Assembly (NCBI GenBank): GCA_002282015.1
Contig: NCIJ01000017.1
Span: forward strand, 1 to 40,620
Length of the DNA stretch: 40,620 nt
Direction: 5' to 3'
DNA from: Sulfuricurvum sp. 17-40-25
GTDB taxonomy: Bacteria > Campylobacterota > Campylobacteria > Campylobacterales > Sulfurimonadaceae
The notes under the pieces are model-generated. The model did no database searches. It saw only the letters and a program-made list of their open reading frames with translations, and had not been told where the DNA came from. The position numbers and the translations under genes were made by a program. The stretch's first letter is position 1, and the number at the start of each line of letters is the position of its first letter. This document shows, piece by piece, positions 15,031 to 24,329 of the stretch.

Positions 15031-15306
15031 GTGACTACTTACGGCAAAGAAAAGAATGAGCTTCTTAAAGAAAACAGAGGAATCGGGTTTGAAGAGATCA
15101 TAGCTGCTATAGATGCCGGGAAAGTGTTGGATGTATACGATCATCCGGATCAGGAAAACTATCCCGGACAAAAGATCTATATAGTAGAAGCATTGGATTA
15201 TATCTATCTCGTCCCGTTTGTTCGTAATGAGGAAGGGATATTTCTAAAGACAATCATCCCAAGCCGAAAAGCCAAAAAGATATATAAAGGAGATAACAAT
15301 GTTTGA
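15031..15306 (+). CDS. Type II toxin, BrnT-like
   Basis: 91 residues from a GTG start at 15031. The pattern EKNELLKENRGIGFEEIIAAIDAGKVLDVYDHPDQENYPGQKIYIVEALDYIYLVPFV and FLKTIIPSRKAKKIY is a common toxin family paired with CopG-type antitoxins; it resembles BrnT in layout (KN..L...RGI.FEE...I). It overlaps the antitoxin gene by 8 bp, giving toxin first, antitoxin second. The RNase role is inferred from that resemblance. Confidence 0.78.
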   Translation: MTTYGKEKNELLKENRGIGFEEIIAAIDAGKVLDVYDHPDQENYPGQKIYIVEALDYIYLVPFVRNEEGIFLKTIIPSRKAKKIYKGDNNV

Positions 15307-15565
15307 TACAGAAGAGATGGCGATTTTAGACGCTCTTGAGAAGGATAAATTGGTTAAAAGCATTGATGCAGATGAAGAGATCGCATTAGCTCGCAAGGCA
15401 GCTAAAGAGTATTTGTCGAAATCTAAAAATATTACAATCCGTTTGAGCCTGGGTGACGTTACAACAATTAAAAACAAAGCGCAAGAAACAGGAATACCTT
15501 ACCAAACAATCATATCATCGCTCGTGCACCAATACGCAACTGGAAAGATTCGACTGGAAGCGTAA
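15299..15565 (+). CDS. CopG-type antitoxin
   Basis: 88 residues. The C-terminal part NITIRLSLGDVTTIKNKAQETGIPYQTIISSLVHQYATGKI is the CopG_antitoxin ribbon-helix-helix (Pfam PF12441); the N-terminal 45 residues are acidic and would wrap the toxin. ATG 15299 has AAGGAGATAAC ahead. The GIPYQT helix resembles GLPYQT in the BrnA protein at 3512, so the two pairs are distant relatives. Confidence 0.85.
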   Translation: MFDTEEMAILDALEKDKLVKSIDADEEIALARKAAKEYLSKSKNITIRLSLGDVTTIKNKAQETGIPYQTIISSLVHQYATGKIRLEA

Positions 15566-16143
15566 GCTCCCATTAAAAGTCACAATTAAGTTCATACTTT
15601 TACAAGTATATTGCACAATAATTATCACATAGTATTAATTTTTCGTAACCATGTGGAAAACTACTGTTTGTCGTATGGTTAACTTTATCGATATAGGATA
15701 TATTCTATTGAAAATTTTATGGAAAAATTAAACAGTATCCGAGAAAAGACTATCCATTGTCAGGTCTGCAAAATGGACATTTACCCCTTTGCCACGCACA
15801 GCTCCATAATTAGACATTGATTGCCCACAAGTGCTATTCAATACCTTAGATATCCACTGTCAGATGTGGCGCCATGTCAAAATGTAAAAAAATACGCGTT
15901 AGAAAACCTGAACTTTATCGACCGATTTGTCAACTGACAGCGTTTTCTTGCTGGTTTAAAGTTGTGACAGAAATTGACGGTATGTTTGCATTTAACAATA
16001 TAGTACTTTGGATCAGCAACAGAGAAGATCCAAAAAAATATTACTACAAAAGGTGTCAAAAACTTTCCTATAAACTCGTCTAAGTAGGATTTTATTTCGT
16101 TTCCTGAAATGACCAGTTTGACAGATAAATTTAGCTTAAAACC
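15566..16143. other. 578-bp stretch with only decayed or tiny ORFs
   Basis: No convincing gene. A 33-codon ORF (15719-15820) contains HCQVCKMDI, a Cys-x2-Cys pair, and 100 bp on a related stretch reads DIHCQMWRHVKM; the DNA ATCCA(T/C)TGTCAG is shared (15752 and 15852 areas). This suggests two decayed copies of one element. A 69-codon plus-strand frame (15874-16083) and its minus-strand shadow have no ribosome site and no family features. Confidence 0.4.
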
Positions 16144-16755
16144 CTATTTTTGGATCTTGCATATAATCAAATCAGGATTGTTAACATTATCAATCAAAAT
16201 CTTTTTTACCCTATCTTGCCATGCGGACTTAAATGCTTGCTTGATTTCAAAATCTGCTTTATTACTTATGATCATCTCAAGCCACACCTGCATCTTTGGA
16301 TCGATGCTTACGATTTCAGGATGGTATGAGAGTGTAACACGTGCCCCATTATCCACTCTTTCTAACGCTATTTCTCCATCAATGTCAGCTTCATAAATTA
16401 GTAAATTACGGCGATCAAATTTTCCTCTTAAGCCATGAAATCCGCTCGTATCGGTAGAACCTATGATAAGTGAAGCTACATTTGCCATTACCCCTACAAC
16501 CCCTTCCCCCAGCTTTCCTTTCATATAGACTTTCACCTCTCCGCGAACTGGAGTTTTATCCTCATAGAGACATTTTAATCCTTTTTGTAACATCAGATAA
16601 GCTCCTGCTACGGTTGGACAAGAGTGTCCAGCCAGTTTTACGACATCGGAATATCCATAGATAATTATCCCATCATGCGAAGCGCCGAGTACTTCTGCAA
16701 GAGGATCATATATGATTATGGTTGATACTGATTGAAAAAATAACGGTGTTGACAT
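16144..16755 (-). CDS. FmdE-domain protein
   Basis: 203 residues related to the E subunit of formylmethanofuran dehydrogenase (FmdE family, which also exists widely in bacteria without methanogenesis). The signature GHSCPTVAGAYLM contains His44 and Cys46 of the likely metal site. There is no C-terminal zinc finger of the longer archaeal type. ATG 16755 has AAGGAG 8 bases upstream; TATAAT lies at 16799-16804 on the minus strand. Its place next to a molybdoenzyme operon (nap) is suggestive, because FmdE proteins are found with molybdenum enzymes, but the function is not established. Confidence 0.8.
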   Translation of the reverse strand: MSTPLFFQSVSTIIIYDPLAEVLGASHDGIIIYGYSDVVKLAGHSCPTVAGAYLMLQKGLKCLYEDKTPVRGEVKVYMKGKLGEGVVGVMANVASLIIGSTDTSGFHGLRGKFDRRNLLIYEADIDGEIALERVDNGARVTLSYHPEIVSIDPKMQVWLEMIISNKADFEIKQAFKSAWQDRVKKILIDNVNNPDLIICKIQK

Positions 16756-16937
16756 TGTGAGCTCCTTGTTTAGAAATTTAATAATGATATCTCATGTGAT
16801 TATACTTAAGCAGATTACTATAGAGTATGCATAATCGAATTGGGATCGAATGATACTAAGGAATACAACCAGTCATCGGATATTTACTATATCGCGACAC
16901 CGTTTATAGAGAAATTCTTCACATAAACTTTATACTA

Positions 16938-16967
16938 GCTCTCCAATGTAATTAGCATTGGAATAGC
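16938..16967 (-). terminator. Hairpin after the nap-porin operon
   Basis: TCCAATG-N7-CATTGGA (16942-16948, 16956-16962), extended by AGC/GCT at the base with small bulges. It follows the porin stop by about 45 bp in the direction of transcription. No strong U-tract follows, so it may be a weak or processed end. The remainder of 16756-17011 holds the fmdE promoter region and nothing else. Confidence 0.45.
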
Positions 16968-17011
16968 AACAAGAAAAAACCGTAGCTTTAACGTGCACTC
17001 AGAAGTTTTTA

Positions 17012-18325
17012 CTAGAACTTATAATCAAGTTCAACCCAGACTACGGTTTTGTCATTGGTATAGTTAGAAGTAGCTCCTGTGTTCACATCGCCACCCTTAT
17101 AAAAGGCAGCTTTTAGTAGCCCATTAAGCCCTTTTACGCCAGGAATTGCATTAGAGTATTGTAGGTCAAGCTCGCTACCTAGATCGCTATTTCCACCCAT
17201 GGCTACATCGGTTTCAAAGGTGTGATAGGTAGCCAAGGCCTTACCCAATCCAGCAGCTCCGTAACCAACAATTGCATAGGTGTCAAGCAGGCCGCCAGCA
17301 GGGGTTGCTAGAAACATATCTGCTGTGCCATTGAATTTATGAAGCGTTGCCAAAGGGGTTTGAAATTTAGTTGTGCCATCAATGATTGCTCCTGCACCAT
17401 TTGTTGCACTTCCACTAAGGAGTTCTTGCCCCGCTCCCAGTGAAACTCCCATCATACTTGCTGTTGCTTCGATATTGTAATACGAAGCATTGTTTTGAGC
17501 TTTGTCATTGGAATTAATCTTTTTAAATGTCGAGTCAGTTTGCTTGGCGTACTCAGAATGATAGGCAACTTTGAGCGGTCCTGCTGGAACATCTCCTGTT
17601 AAAGAGACCCCATAAGTATCCGCTGCAAAGTTTACTGAATTAGACTGAGGTACTGAGCTAAAGTTTTCTAATGAGAGCATGTAGTCGTATGCAGTGATTT
17701 TAAGCATATCGCTAACTTTATAACTTGCATTGAGGATGACCGATTTACTGTCTTGTGTTGGTCTGTCAAATATTGCATCATAGCCGTACATATAAGCACC
17801 AAAGAGATTTAAGCCTGGGATAGATGTATTGGCTACGGATACAGCATCTAAGCTCATAGGCATTTGTCTCCAGTCAACCGATCCAATGAAGCGTTGATTG
17901 TCTAAGTTGACAAGTTGACGTCCGACTTTTGCCATTGTTGCACCCATTTTATATTGTAAGTATCCTTGAGTAAATCGGGTTTGTTCAGGATCAGCAACTA
18001 TTTCATAGCTATTATCGCCCAATGCATTAGATGGATCACCATCGTACTTGGTTCCGCCAAGGGTTTGTACGGTTGTCCCATCCACTTTCATGGTTAAGCC
18101 ATCAATGCCCAATAAAGTGGTTTCAAGGCCCAACATTAGCCTAACGGTATATGCGTTAGCATTAGCTCTTGTTGCACTTTCGACATCAACGCTTTCATAG
18201 CGTGCTTTTACTTCGCCATTAAACTTTGGCTTACTAAAGAGGGTGAAATCATCTGCACACAGTGCGCTTGAAAAACCGCCGGCTAATGAGAGAACGGCAA
18301 CTGCTGATAACGTAATTTTTTTCAT
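17012..18325 (-). CDS. Outer-membrane porin (epsilon-type, OprD-like)
   Basis: 437 residues. A signal peptide (about 1-23, MKKITLSAVAVLSLAGG then ALCA) precedes an N-terminal beta region with FNGEVKARYESVDVESA, repeated amphipathic strands (for example GYLQYKMGATMAKVGRQLVNLDNQRFIGSVDWRQ in part) and a C-terminal VELDYKF with the terminal Phe typical of outer-membrane barrels. Similar porins are the major outer-membrane proteins of Campylobacterota. It is 26 bp after napD in the nap operon, so nitrate or nitrite passage is a reasonable guess. Confidence 0.82.
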   Translation of the reverse strand: MKKITLSAVAVLSLAGGFSSALCADDFTLFSKPKFNGEVKARYESVDVESATRANANAYTVRLMLGLETTLLGIDGLTMKVDGTTVQTLGGTKYDGDPSNALGDNSYEIVADPEQTRFTQGYLQYKMGATMAKVGRQLVNLDNQRFIGSVDWRQMPMSLDAVSVANTSIPGLNLFGAYMYGYDAIFDRPTQDSKSVILNASYKVSDMLKITAYDYMLSLENFSSVPQSNSVNFAADTYGVSLTGDVPAGPLKVAYHSEYAKQTDSTFKKINSNDKAQNNASYYNIEATASMMGVSLGAGQELLSGSATNGAGAIIDGTTKFQTPLATLHKFNGTADMFLATPAGGLLDTYAIVGYGAAGLGKALATYHTFETDVAMGGNSDLGSELDLQYSNAIPGVKGLNGLLKAAFYKGGDVNTGATSNYTNDKTVVWVELDYKF

Positions 18326-18351
18326 CCAAATCCTTTGATTGTTTATTAAAA

Positions 18352-18702
18352 TTAAAATCGATCTTTGAGATCGCCATTGTATTGGATGTCATGCTTAGTA
18401 GCATTTTCATCATTGAGCCATGCGGGCAACTCTGTTCCTGCAACCTCTAACTTATCACGCTCTTCATTGAGTTCATCTTCACTGTATGCAAACGACATAT
18501 CCGCAGCGATAACATGAGCCATCTCTTGGATTTTTACGAGTTTGGCAATTTCCTCTTCAACGCCGGCACCTTCGATAGTGACGATAATACGTCCCTTCTC
18601 ATCATGAAAATGGTAGTCGCAGTAATCTGCATTTTTTAATAGTTGGGCTACTTCTTCAACATGCTGCGGGCTCGTTTGAACCACAATGCTTGAAATATTC
18701 AT
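18352..18702 (-). CDS. napD: NapD, chaperone for NapA
   Basis: 116 residues. MNISSIVVQTSPQHVEEVAQLL, then CDYHFHDEKGRIIVTIEG and MAHVIAADMSFAYSEDEL match the NapD fold: two beta-alpha-beta units and the conserved DMSFAYSED. In known systems NapD binds the Tat signal of NapA and delays export until the cofactor is in place. The C-terminal 30 residues (NERDKLEVAGTELPAWLNDEN) extend past the short E. coli protein. Preceded by napF. Confidence 0.92.
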   Translation of the reverse strand: MNISSIVVQTSPQHVEEVAQLLKNADYCDYHFHDEKGRIIVTIEGAGVEEEIAKLVKIQEMAHVIAADMSFAYSEDELNEERDKLEVAGTELPAWLNDENATKHDIQYNGDLKDRF

Positions 18703-18730
18703 AGGTTACTCCAATTAAGATTGTTATTTT

Positions 18731-19207
18731 TTAGGCTGACATTGCTATTGCAGCACTTGGGCATACTGCGATGCAGTAGCCACATCCTGTACATTTATCT
18801 GGAATGATGATCGGGCGAAACATCCCCTCAAAAACAATCGCATTTTCCATACATGGCTCTTTACACGAAAAGCAAATCGTATCGTGATGCGACATACAAC
18901 TCATTGTTGAGATATGTGCTTTTGCCTGGACAAACCATTGCGGATCATTAAGGACGTTGGGACTACAGGCTTCCATACATTTTTCGCACCCACTGCATCC
19001 ATTCGCAGAAAAATCTAAAAATGGAACACCCATAGAGTCTGTTCGAATAATCTTTTCTTCACATACGTCCACACACGCTGCTGCACAGGTTTTACATTCC
19101 TCAAACGTTGCATCTGTAACGGCATAAGGGGGACGGATCACGGTACTTTCCTCTTTAAAAATCTGTGAAAGTACTCCCAGAAACCCGCTGCGGCCTGTCT
19201 TTCCCAT
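18731..19207 (-). CDS. napF: NapF-type polyferredoxin
   Basis: 158 residues with several cysteine clusters: CKTCAAACVDVC (about 38-49), CSGCEKCMEAC (about 70-80), CFSCKEPC (about 112-119) and CTGCGYCIAVCP (about 140-151). It is cytosolic, with no signal peptide. NapF is linked to maturing the [4Fe-4S] cluster of NapA. One base separates it from the napB stop, so it is translated with the operon. Confidence 0.85.
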   Translation of the reverse strand: MGKTGRSGFLGVLSQIFKEESTVIRPPYAVTDATFEECKTCAAACVDVCEEKIIRTDSMGVPFLDFSANGCSGCEKCMEACSPNVLNDPQWFVQAKAHISTMSCMSHHDTICFSCKEPCMENAIVFEGMFRPIIIPDKCTGCGYCIAVCPSAAIAMSA

Positions 19208-19208
19208 C

Positions 19209-19820
19209 TTAAAGTCCGTTGCCCGCTTTTACACCAATCTCAAGATGATCCATGAGGTATGATTTATTTTCATATTTTCTTCCTACAGGATCGAGACAAT
19301 CTTTTTTAAACTTATTTTCAACACGTAACTTGCCTTGATGTTGCGGTGCATGACATTGGGTACAATTGAATCGTCCCTGCCACAATGCTCCCTTAAGATC
19401 TTGTTTAACAATTTTATCGTGATCGACTTCCACAAAACGGCCATTTTTATCCAACGCCACATTGGGTCTGAAGCTGGTAAAATGGCTTGGCGGAATCGGT
19501 GTCGCCTGTACCCCCACGGCAATGTCAGGCATATGGCATCCAAGACACGCATTGTTGTCTTTGGTAATCTCACCGAAATCACTGATATCATGAGGAATCA
19601 TAGGCGGTGCATCTGGATAGGCACGTTTGATTTTTTTTGAGGTTCCCGGAGCATCCATACCGTATTTTGTCCCATCTGGCTTTGCATTGACTTCGCTGTA
19701 CAAATCCGTGGAACGCATCCCCAGTTGATTTTCATCAACCGATTTACTTGCTGCGGCATAAACGCCGCTGATCAAAAGAGTCGCAACGACTAAACTGCTG
19801 ATAAGTTTGTTTGTTTTCAT
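19209..19820 (-). CDS. napB: NapB, di-haem cytochrome c subunit
   Basis: 203 residues from ATG 19820 (the 19988 start would add 56 unrelated residues overlapping napA). A signal peptide (KLISSLVVATLLISGVYAA) precedes two haem-binding motifs, CLGCH and CTQCH. The body AYPDAPPMIPHDI, HFTSFRPNV and GRFNCTQCHAPQ is standard NapB. It is the periplasmic electron-transfer subunit of NapA. The start lies 10 bp after the napA stop. Confidence 0.95.
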   Translation of the reverse strand: MKTNKLISSLVVATLLISGVYAAASKSVDENQLGMRSTDLYSEVNAKPDGTKYGMDAPGTSKKIKRAYPDAPPMIPHDISDFGEITKDNNACLGCHMPDIAVGVQATPIPPSHFTSFRPNVALDKNGRFVEVDHDKIVKQDLKGALWQGRFNCTQCHAPQHQGKLRVENKFKKDCLDPVGRKYENKSYLMDHLEIGVKAGNGL

Positions 19821-19830
19821 AGCTGTCCCC

Positions 19831-22620
19831 TTACGCTTTGTAAATCTTGACCGCACATTTTTTGTGGTCAATTTGTTTCGAAATCGGGCAAGTATGATCC
19901 AAACATACTTTATTAATAAAGACTTTTTCATCAAACCAAGGAACAAAAACCAACCCTTTTGGAGGACGATTACGACCGCGTGTTTCAATGTGCGCCTTTA
20001 CTTTTCCGCGACGTGACTCGACCCACACCATATCGCCGCGTTTTACACCCCGTTTTTCTGCATCGCCGGGATGCATATAACAAAGAGCTTCAGGTACCGC
20101 ACGGTAGAGTTCAGGAACACGCATCGTCATCGTTCCGCTGTGCCAATGCTCAAGTACACGACCCGTGCACAACCAGATGTCATAGTTTTTATCCGGGACT
20201 TCAGTGGGCTCCATATAAGGGCGGAAAAAGATTTTTGCTTTGTTGTCCAAATGAACTTGTTGGGGGTTTGTAACGCCTTTGAGGTCTCCTTGAGGGATCT
20301 CTTTGAAAGCATGCCCATAGAACGCGAACTCACCGTTATTGGCTTTTTTAGCATACGGATCGTATTGTGCATTGTAACGCCAAAAAGTCTCTTTACCCTC
20401 CACCACCGGCCATTTCAAGCCGCGTACTTTATGATAGGTATCAAAATCAGCATAATCATGACCATGCCCATCTCCAAACTCACGATACTCTTCCCATAGA
20501 TATTTTTGCAAGAAGAAACCGTAGCCTGTAAATTTCTTACCGTCACTTCCCAGTACCGTACGCTTATCTCCCTCAACTTCGGAGTTTTGATACCCTTTTC
20601 CTACCGGATCAGGCCATTTGTGTCCTTTTGCTTTTTTGTTGGCGAACAATACATCATACAACGTATCGGTATCTTGGTATCCCATCGCTCTCGCTGCTGG
20701 CATAATATCGGGCAATCCCCCATCAAGCCCAGGAATCGGTTGTGCCCCCCATACTTCCTGAAGCGTAAAGCGCTTTGAAATCTCAACAAACTGCCATAGA
20801 TCCGACATCGCATCGCCAACGGGTGTAACCTGCTGACGCCAATGCTGTGTACGGCGCTCCGCATTCCCGTAGGCACCCCACTTCTCATACATCATGGCGC
20901 TGGGTAAAATCAAGTCGGATACTTTTGCCGAAATTCCCGGATACCCATCAGAGCAAACGATGAAATTATCCATCTCCCGTGCCGCATGAATCCAATGCTC
21001 GGCATTACCGCTGTTTTGATACGGATTATTGACACTGATCCAGGCAAACTTCACTTTTCCATCTTCTATATCACGATGAATCTGTGTATAGTGTGATCCG
21101 ACTTTTGGATTAATCGTCCCTTGCGGAATAGCCCAAATTTCTTCAGAGCGTTTGCGATGTGCAGGATTTGTTACCACCATATCTGCAGGCAAACGATGAG
21201 CAAAAGTTCCTACTTCACGCGCCGTTCCACATGCTGATGGCTGTCCTGTGAGTGAGAACGCTCCGCTTCCCGGTTTTGCTTGTTTTCCCAACAAAAAGTG
21301 GATCATATAGGCTTGTTCATTGACCCAGGTACCACGGGTATGCTGATTGAATCCCATCGTCCAGAAAGTCAGACATTTACGCTGTTTCTCGATGTAAAGG
21401 TCAGCCATCTTTTGCAGTTTTTCTTTGTAACTCTCGATACTTTCATCAGGATCACCTTTGGATACGTGCGCAACATAATCAAGGGTATAAGGCTCAAGTC
21501 CTTTTTTAAACTCCTCAAAAGTAATTTGCCAGTGCTTGTTAGGATCCAAGGTGTTTTTCATTTCCAGAGTATCACCCTCTTTGTAGCCCAAATATCCCAA
21601 ACTCACACCCTCATCGGCCGTAAGAATTTTTGATTTTTGTTTTGCCGCCGTATCAAGCTCTTTACTTCCATACTTTGAATGATTTATATCTTCCCGAAGC
21701 CCGTATCCAATATCCACAGGACCAGTAGCAAACACGATATTTTTGTTGACAAAATCCCAATCAATAGCTTCTGGATGATTGTAAACAATTTCGCGGGCAA
21801 TGTAGTTTTGAATCGCCAAATCAGTATTAGGCTTGAAAACGATCTCAACATCCGCCAAATCCATCGTACGATGTTTGTAGGTAGATAAAACGACAATTTG
21901 CACATTATCTGGATCGCTGAGTTTGCGATCCGCAACACGCGACCAGAGGATCGGATGCATCTCCGCCATATTTGAACCAAACGCTACAATTGTATTAGCA
22001 AGTTCAATGTCCTCATAACACCCCGATGGCTCATCAGCACCAAAGACATTCATAAATCCGGTAACCGCAGATGCCATACAAAGTCTTGCGTTAGGATCAA
22101 GATTATTCGTACGAAATCCCGCTTTCATGAGCTTGAGTGCCGCAACCCCTTCCATAACGGTTTGCTGGCCTGAACCAAACATCGCGATACCTGTAGGCCC
22201 TTTTTCTTTGAGTGCAATTTTAATATGCTTTTCCATTTCATCAAAAGCACGTTTCCAGGTAATGGTTTGAAATTGCCCATGTTTATCAAATTCACCTTGC
22301 TCATTCATACGTAAAAGTGGCTGAGTTAAACGATCTGCTCCGTACATGATTTTCGCGTTAAAATAACCCTTGATGCAATTCAGACCGCGATTGACAGGTG
22401 CTAACGGGTCCCCCTTGACCGCGACTATACGGTCATCTTTGGTTGCCATCATGATTCCGCATCCTGTACCGCAAAAACGACATGCCGCTTTATCCCAGCG
22501 CCACCCTGCCTGACCTGTAGCCGCTGCCGCTTCTACTTCAGCAGGAACTACCATACCGATTGCTGATGCTGCCGCTGCTGCCGCTGCACTTTTTAAAAAT
22601 TCTCTTCTTTCCAATGACAT
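19831..22620 (-). CDS. napA: NapA, periplasmic nitrate reductase catalytic subunit
   Basis: 929 residues. The Tat signal is [10 protein letters not shown] (RREFLK at 5-10) with an alanine-rich h-region. The [4Fe-4S] ligands are Cys47, Cys50, Cys54 and Cys82 ([13 protein letters not shown] and [10 protein letters not shown]). The Mo-coordinating Cys is Cys181 in [10 protein letters not shown]. The four domains with the molybdopterin-binding stretches follow through to the final CPISKQID region. It reduces nitrate to nitrite in the periplasm with the bis-MGD molybdenum cofactor, taking electrons from NapB. AAGGGG precedes ATG 22620. The Fnr-type promoter is at 22714-22755. Lacks a following napGH. 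Confidence 0.97.
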   Translation of the reverse strand: MSLERREFLKSAAAAAAASAIGMVVPAEVEAAAATGQAGWRWDKAACRFCGTGCGIMMATKDDRIVAVKGDPLAPVNRGLNCIKGYFNAKIMYGADRLTQPLLRMNEQGEFDKHGQFQTITWKRAFDEMEKHIKIALKEKGPTGIAMFGSGQQTVMEGVAALKLMKAGFRTNNLDPNARLCMASAVTGFMNVFGADEPSGCYEDIELANTIVAFGSNMAEMHPILWSRVADRKLSDPDNVQIVVLSTYKHRTMDLADVEIVFKPNTDLAIQNYIAREIVYNHPEAIDWDFVNKNIVFATGPVDIGYGLREDINHSKYGSKELDTAAKQKSKILTADEGVSLGYLGYKEGDTLEMKNTLDPNKHWQITFEEFKKGLEPYTLDYVAHVSKGDPDESIESYKEKLQKMADLYIEKQRKCLTFWTMGFNQHTRGTWVNEQAYMIHFLLGKQAKPGSGAFSLTGQPSACGTAREVGTFAHRLPADMVVTNPAHRKRSEEIWAIPQGTINPKVGSHYTQIHRDIEDGKVKFAWISVNNPYQNSGNAEHWIHAAREMDNFIVCSDGYPGISAKVSDLILPSAMMYEKWGAYGNAERRTQHWRQQVTPVGDAMSDLWQFVEISKRFTLQEVWGAQPIPGLDGGLPDIMPAARAMGYQDTDTLYDVLFANKKAKGHKWPDPVGKGYQNSEVEGDKRTVLGSDGKKFTGYGFFLQKYLWEEYREFGDGHGHDYADFDTYHKVRGLKWPVVEGKETFWRYNAQYDPYAKKANNGEFAFYGHAFKEIPQGDLKGVTNPQQVHLDNKAKIFFRPYMEPTEVPDKNYDIWLCTGRVLEHWHSGTMTMRVPELYRAVPEALCYMHPGDAEKRGVKRGDMVWVESRRGKVKAHIETRGRNRPPKGLVFVPWFDEKVFINKVCLDHTCPISKQIDHKKCAVKIYKA

Positions 22621-22713
22621 TGATGCCCCTTTGGTTATATCACTGATTTGAATGCTTTACAGTACAAATCTTATGATTTTTTTATGCAATAAAATAGTTC
22701 ATGCACTTAAAAC

Positions 22714-22755
22714 ATTATAAAGTAATTGTAAAAAAAAGTTTTTGACTTAAGTCAA
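22714..22755 (-). promoter_or_regulatory. nap promoter with Crp/Fnr-type box at about -41
   Basis: Minus strand: perfect palindrome TTGACTTAAGTCAA (22742-22755), 22 bp, then TATAAT (22714-22719). The transcript would start near 22707, giving an 87-base leader to napA. Placement is that of class II activation by a Crp/Fnr-family protein, whose gene lies just upstream (23673-24329). Confidence 0.8.
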
Positions 22756-22770
22756 GAAGAAGAGTAAATC

Positions 22771-23631
22771 CTAAAAAGGATTTCGAAGTGCGTTAGCTTT
22801 TTCTAGATTGTTTTTAAGTTTTTTTAGGCGATTGGAGGTTTGATGGAGCTCCTCTCCTACTTGTATCATGACATCCTCGCTTTGCTCTAATAAGTTTTTA
22901 GCTTCTGGTGTAGCAGCATACAGACCAGCCGTTGCCACTTCACTTTTTTCAATTGCATCGGTCGCGCTTTGGAGTGCTTCTTCAACGTTTTTTAGAAAAT
23001 AATCAATGTGAGAACAAGCAATATCGAGTTCATTATTACTTTTAACTGGAATTTCTTTTCCCCCTGTCAGACTTTTGGAGCGTTGCATAAAAGTTTCCAA
23101 ATTACGTTGTATTTGCAACGTTGTACGTCCCATATAAAGAATAATAACAAAAGATATTAGCGATAAAACAACCTGAATCTGATAGGCCATATTCCGTTTT
23201 TCCATCATATACGCTTCATATTGCGTTACTGCGTTATCCATAAGTAAAAGTGTGCTGTCTCCATTGTCATAGATTGTCTTGAGATCGTCAAGATTATGAT
23301 CACCTGCCAAATAATGATCTATCAATTCCGACAGTCGGTTCCAATGAGTGTGAACTTCCATCATTGTTTTTTCAATTTTATCGTTTGAAAATCTTCTATA
23401 ATCGGAGGTGGCGGCATTAAGTTTTAGGAAATTCTCATCAAATTCTTCTCGTGCCAATTGAAGCTTTCCATACGCACCTTTTTCATCTACAAACAAACGA
23501 TGTAATTCTAATACCGTTCGTTGTGTGAGCATCCGCTGTTTTCCGGCGATATTAATCACTTTAGCATCATTCTTTTGATCCATATTGAGCCAAATATTAA
23601 CCATAATAATTGCAATAAGGTTAAGTGACAA
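22771..23631 (-). CDS. Stand-alone PilJ/NarX-like periplasmic sensor, early in-frame stop
   Basis: 286 residues from TTG 23631: an N-terminal span (LNLIAIIMVNIW), a periplasmic PilJ/NarX-type four-helix domain with the P-box-like motif NIAGKQRMLTQRTVLELHRL (about 26-45), a second span (about 152-170), then a cytosolic helical tail without kinase or methyl-accepting domain. The natural start should be the ATG at 23673, which overlaps the fnr stop as TAATG and encodes MQSITIKVR, but codon 10 is TGA (23644-23646, minus strand); the next residues IVAILSLNL continue in the same frame. So the gene is either interrupted by a CGA-to-TGA change or restarted at TTG. The position suggests nitrate sensing, but no output domain is seen. 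Confidence 0.75.
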   Translation of the reverse strand: MSLNLIAIIMVNIWLNMDQKNDAKVINIAGKQRMLTQRTVLELHRLFVDEKGAYGKLQLAREEFDENFLKLNAATSDYRRFSNDKIEKTMMEVHTHWNRLSELIDHYLAGDHNLDDLKTIYDNGDSTLLLMDNAVTQYEAYMMEKRNMAYQIQVVLSLISFVIILYMGRTTLQIQRNLETFMQRSKSLTGGKEIPVKSNNELDIACSHIDYFLKNVEEALQSATDAIEKSEVATAGLYAATPEAKNLLEQSEDVMIQVGEELHQTSNRLKKLKNNLEKANALRNPF

Positions 23632-23672
23632 AATGGCAACAATTCATCGTACTTTGATTGTAATAGACTGCA

Positions 23673-24329
23673 TTATAGCCCCTCTTTAAAATAACGTGTT
23701 AATTCATCGCGCTGCAAGACCACTGTTTTGTGATCTGCTTCACTGATTAATCCCAGCCGTGTAAATTTTGCCAATACACGGGAGAGTGTTGCAGGCTGTA
23801 TATTTAGACGATACGAAACTTCTTGCTTTTTAAGACTGTTATATATATCAATATAACTGTGGAGCATTTTGGCGACTTTTGCAGTAACATCAAGCACCAT
23901 CCCCATATTAATCGTACATTCAACAAGCTGTTTCTGATCCGCGAGGATATTGACCAAATTAATAAGCAAAGCGTTATCGCTTTTTACCACTTCTTTAAAA
24001 AGAACCAAATCACATGAAAATACGCGGCTTGGGAGTAAAAATTCGATATTGCTGAAGCAACTAATACGTGCACAATCAAGTGAGCCGATGTTGGTTAATA
24101 ACGATTGACTATTTAATGTATAAAGAAATACTTCCGAATTAAAGCGATCAACTTTATAAAACTTCACTTCTCCCTCTATAAGAAAATAGACACGGCTCAT
24201 ATCATCCTCTTCATACACCATAACATCAGACATTTTGTACTCTTTGATCTTGGCAGTTGCAGATAAGGGGATCAGTTTTTCAGGGGCACACCCCTTAAAA
24301 AACTCTAGTTCATCGAATACAAGTGGCAT
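23673..24329 (-). CDS. Crp/Fnr-family transcription regulator
   Basis: 218 residues: an N-terminal cNMP-binding-like beta barrel (about 1-110) and a C-terminal winged helix. The recognition helix reads NIQPATLSRVLAKF, where TLSR corresponds to the S-R contacts of FNR. Cys residues (Cys14, two near 85-92) do not follow the FNR iron-sulphur pattern, so it probably senses by another ligand. It is the likely activator of the three TTGAC-N4-(A/G)TCAA promoters at 22742, 24674 and 28080. The next gene starts inside its stop codon. Confidence 0.85.
   Translation of the reverse strand: MPLVFDELEFFKGCAPEKLIPLSATAKIKEYKMSDVMVYEEDDMSRVYFLIEGEVKFYKVDRFNSEVFLYTLNSQSLLTNIGSLDCARISCFSNIEFLLPSRVFSCDLVLFKEVVKSDNALLINLVNILADQKQLVECTINMGMVLDVTAKVAKMLHSYIDIYNSLKKQEVSYRLNIQPATLSRVLAKFTRLGLISEADHKTVVLQRDELTRYFKEGL

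Noticed and set aside
15874-16083. 69-residue plus-strand ORF and its minus-strand shadow
   Set aside because: No ribosome site, no family features, and low complexity; both look like chance frames.
19335-21980. Long frames opposite napA and napB
   Set aside because: They are antisense shadows of strongly supported genes.
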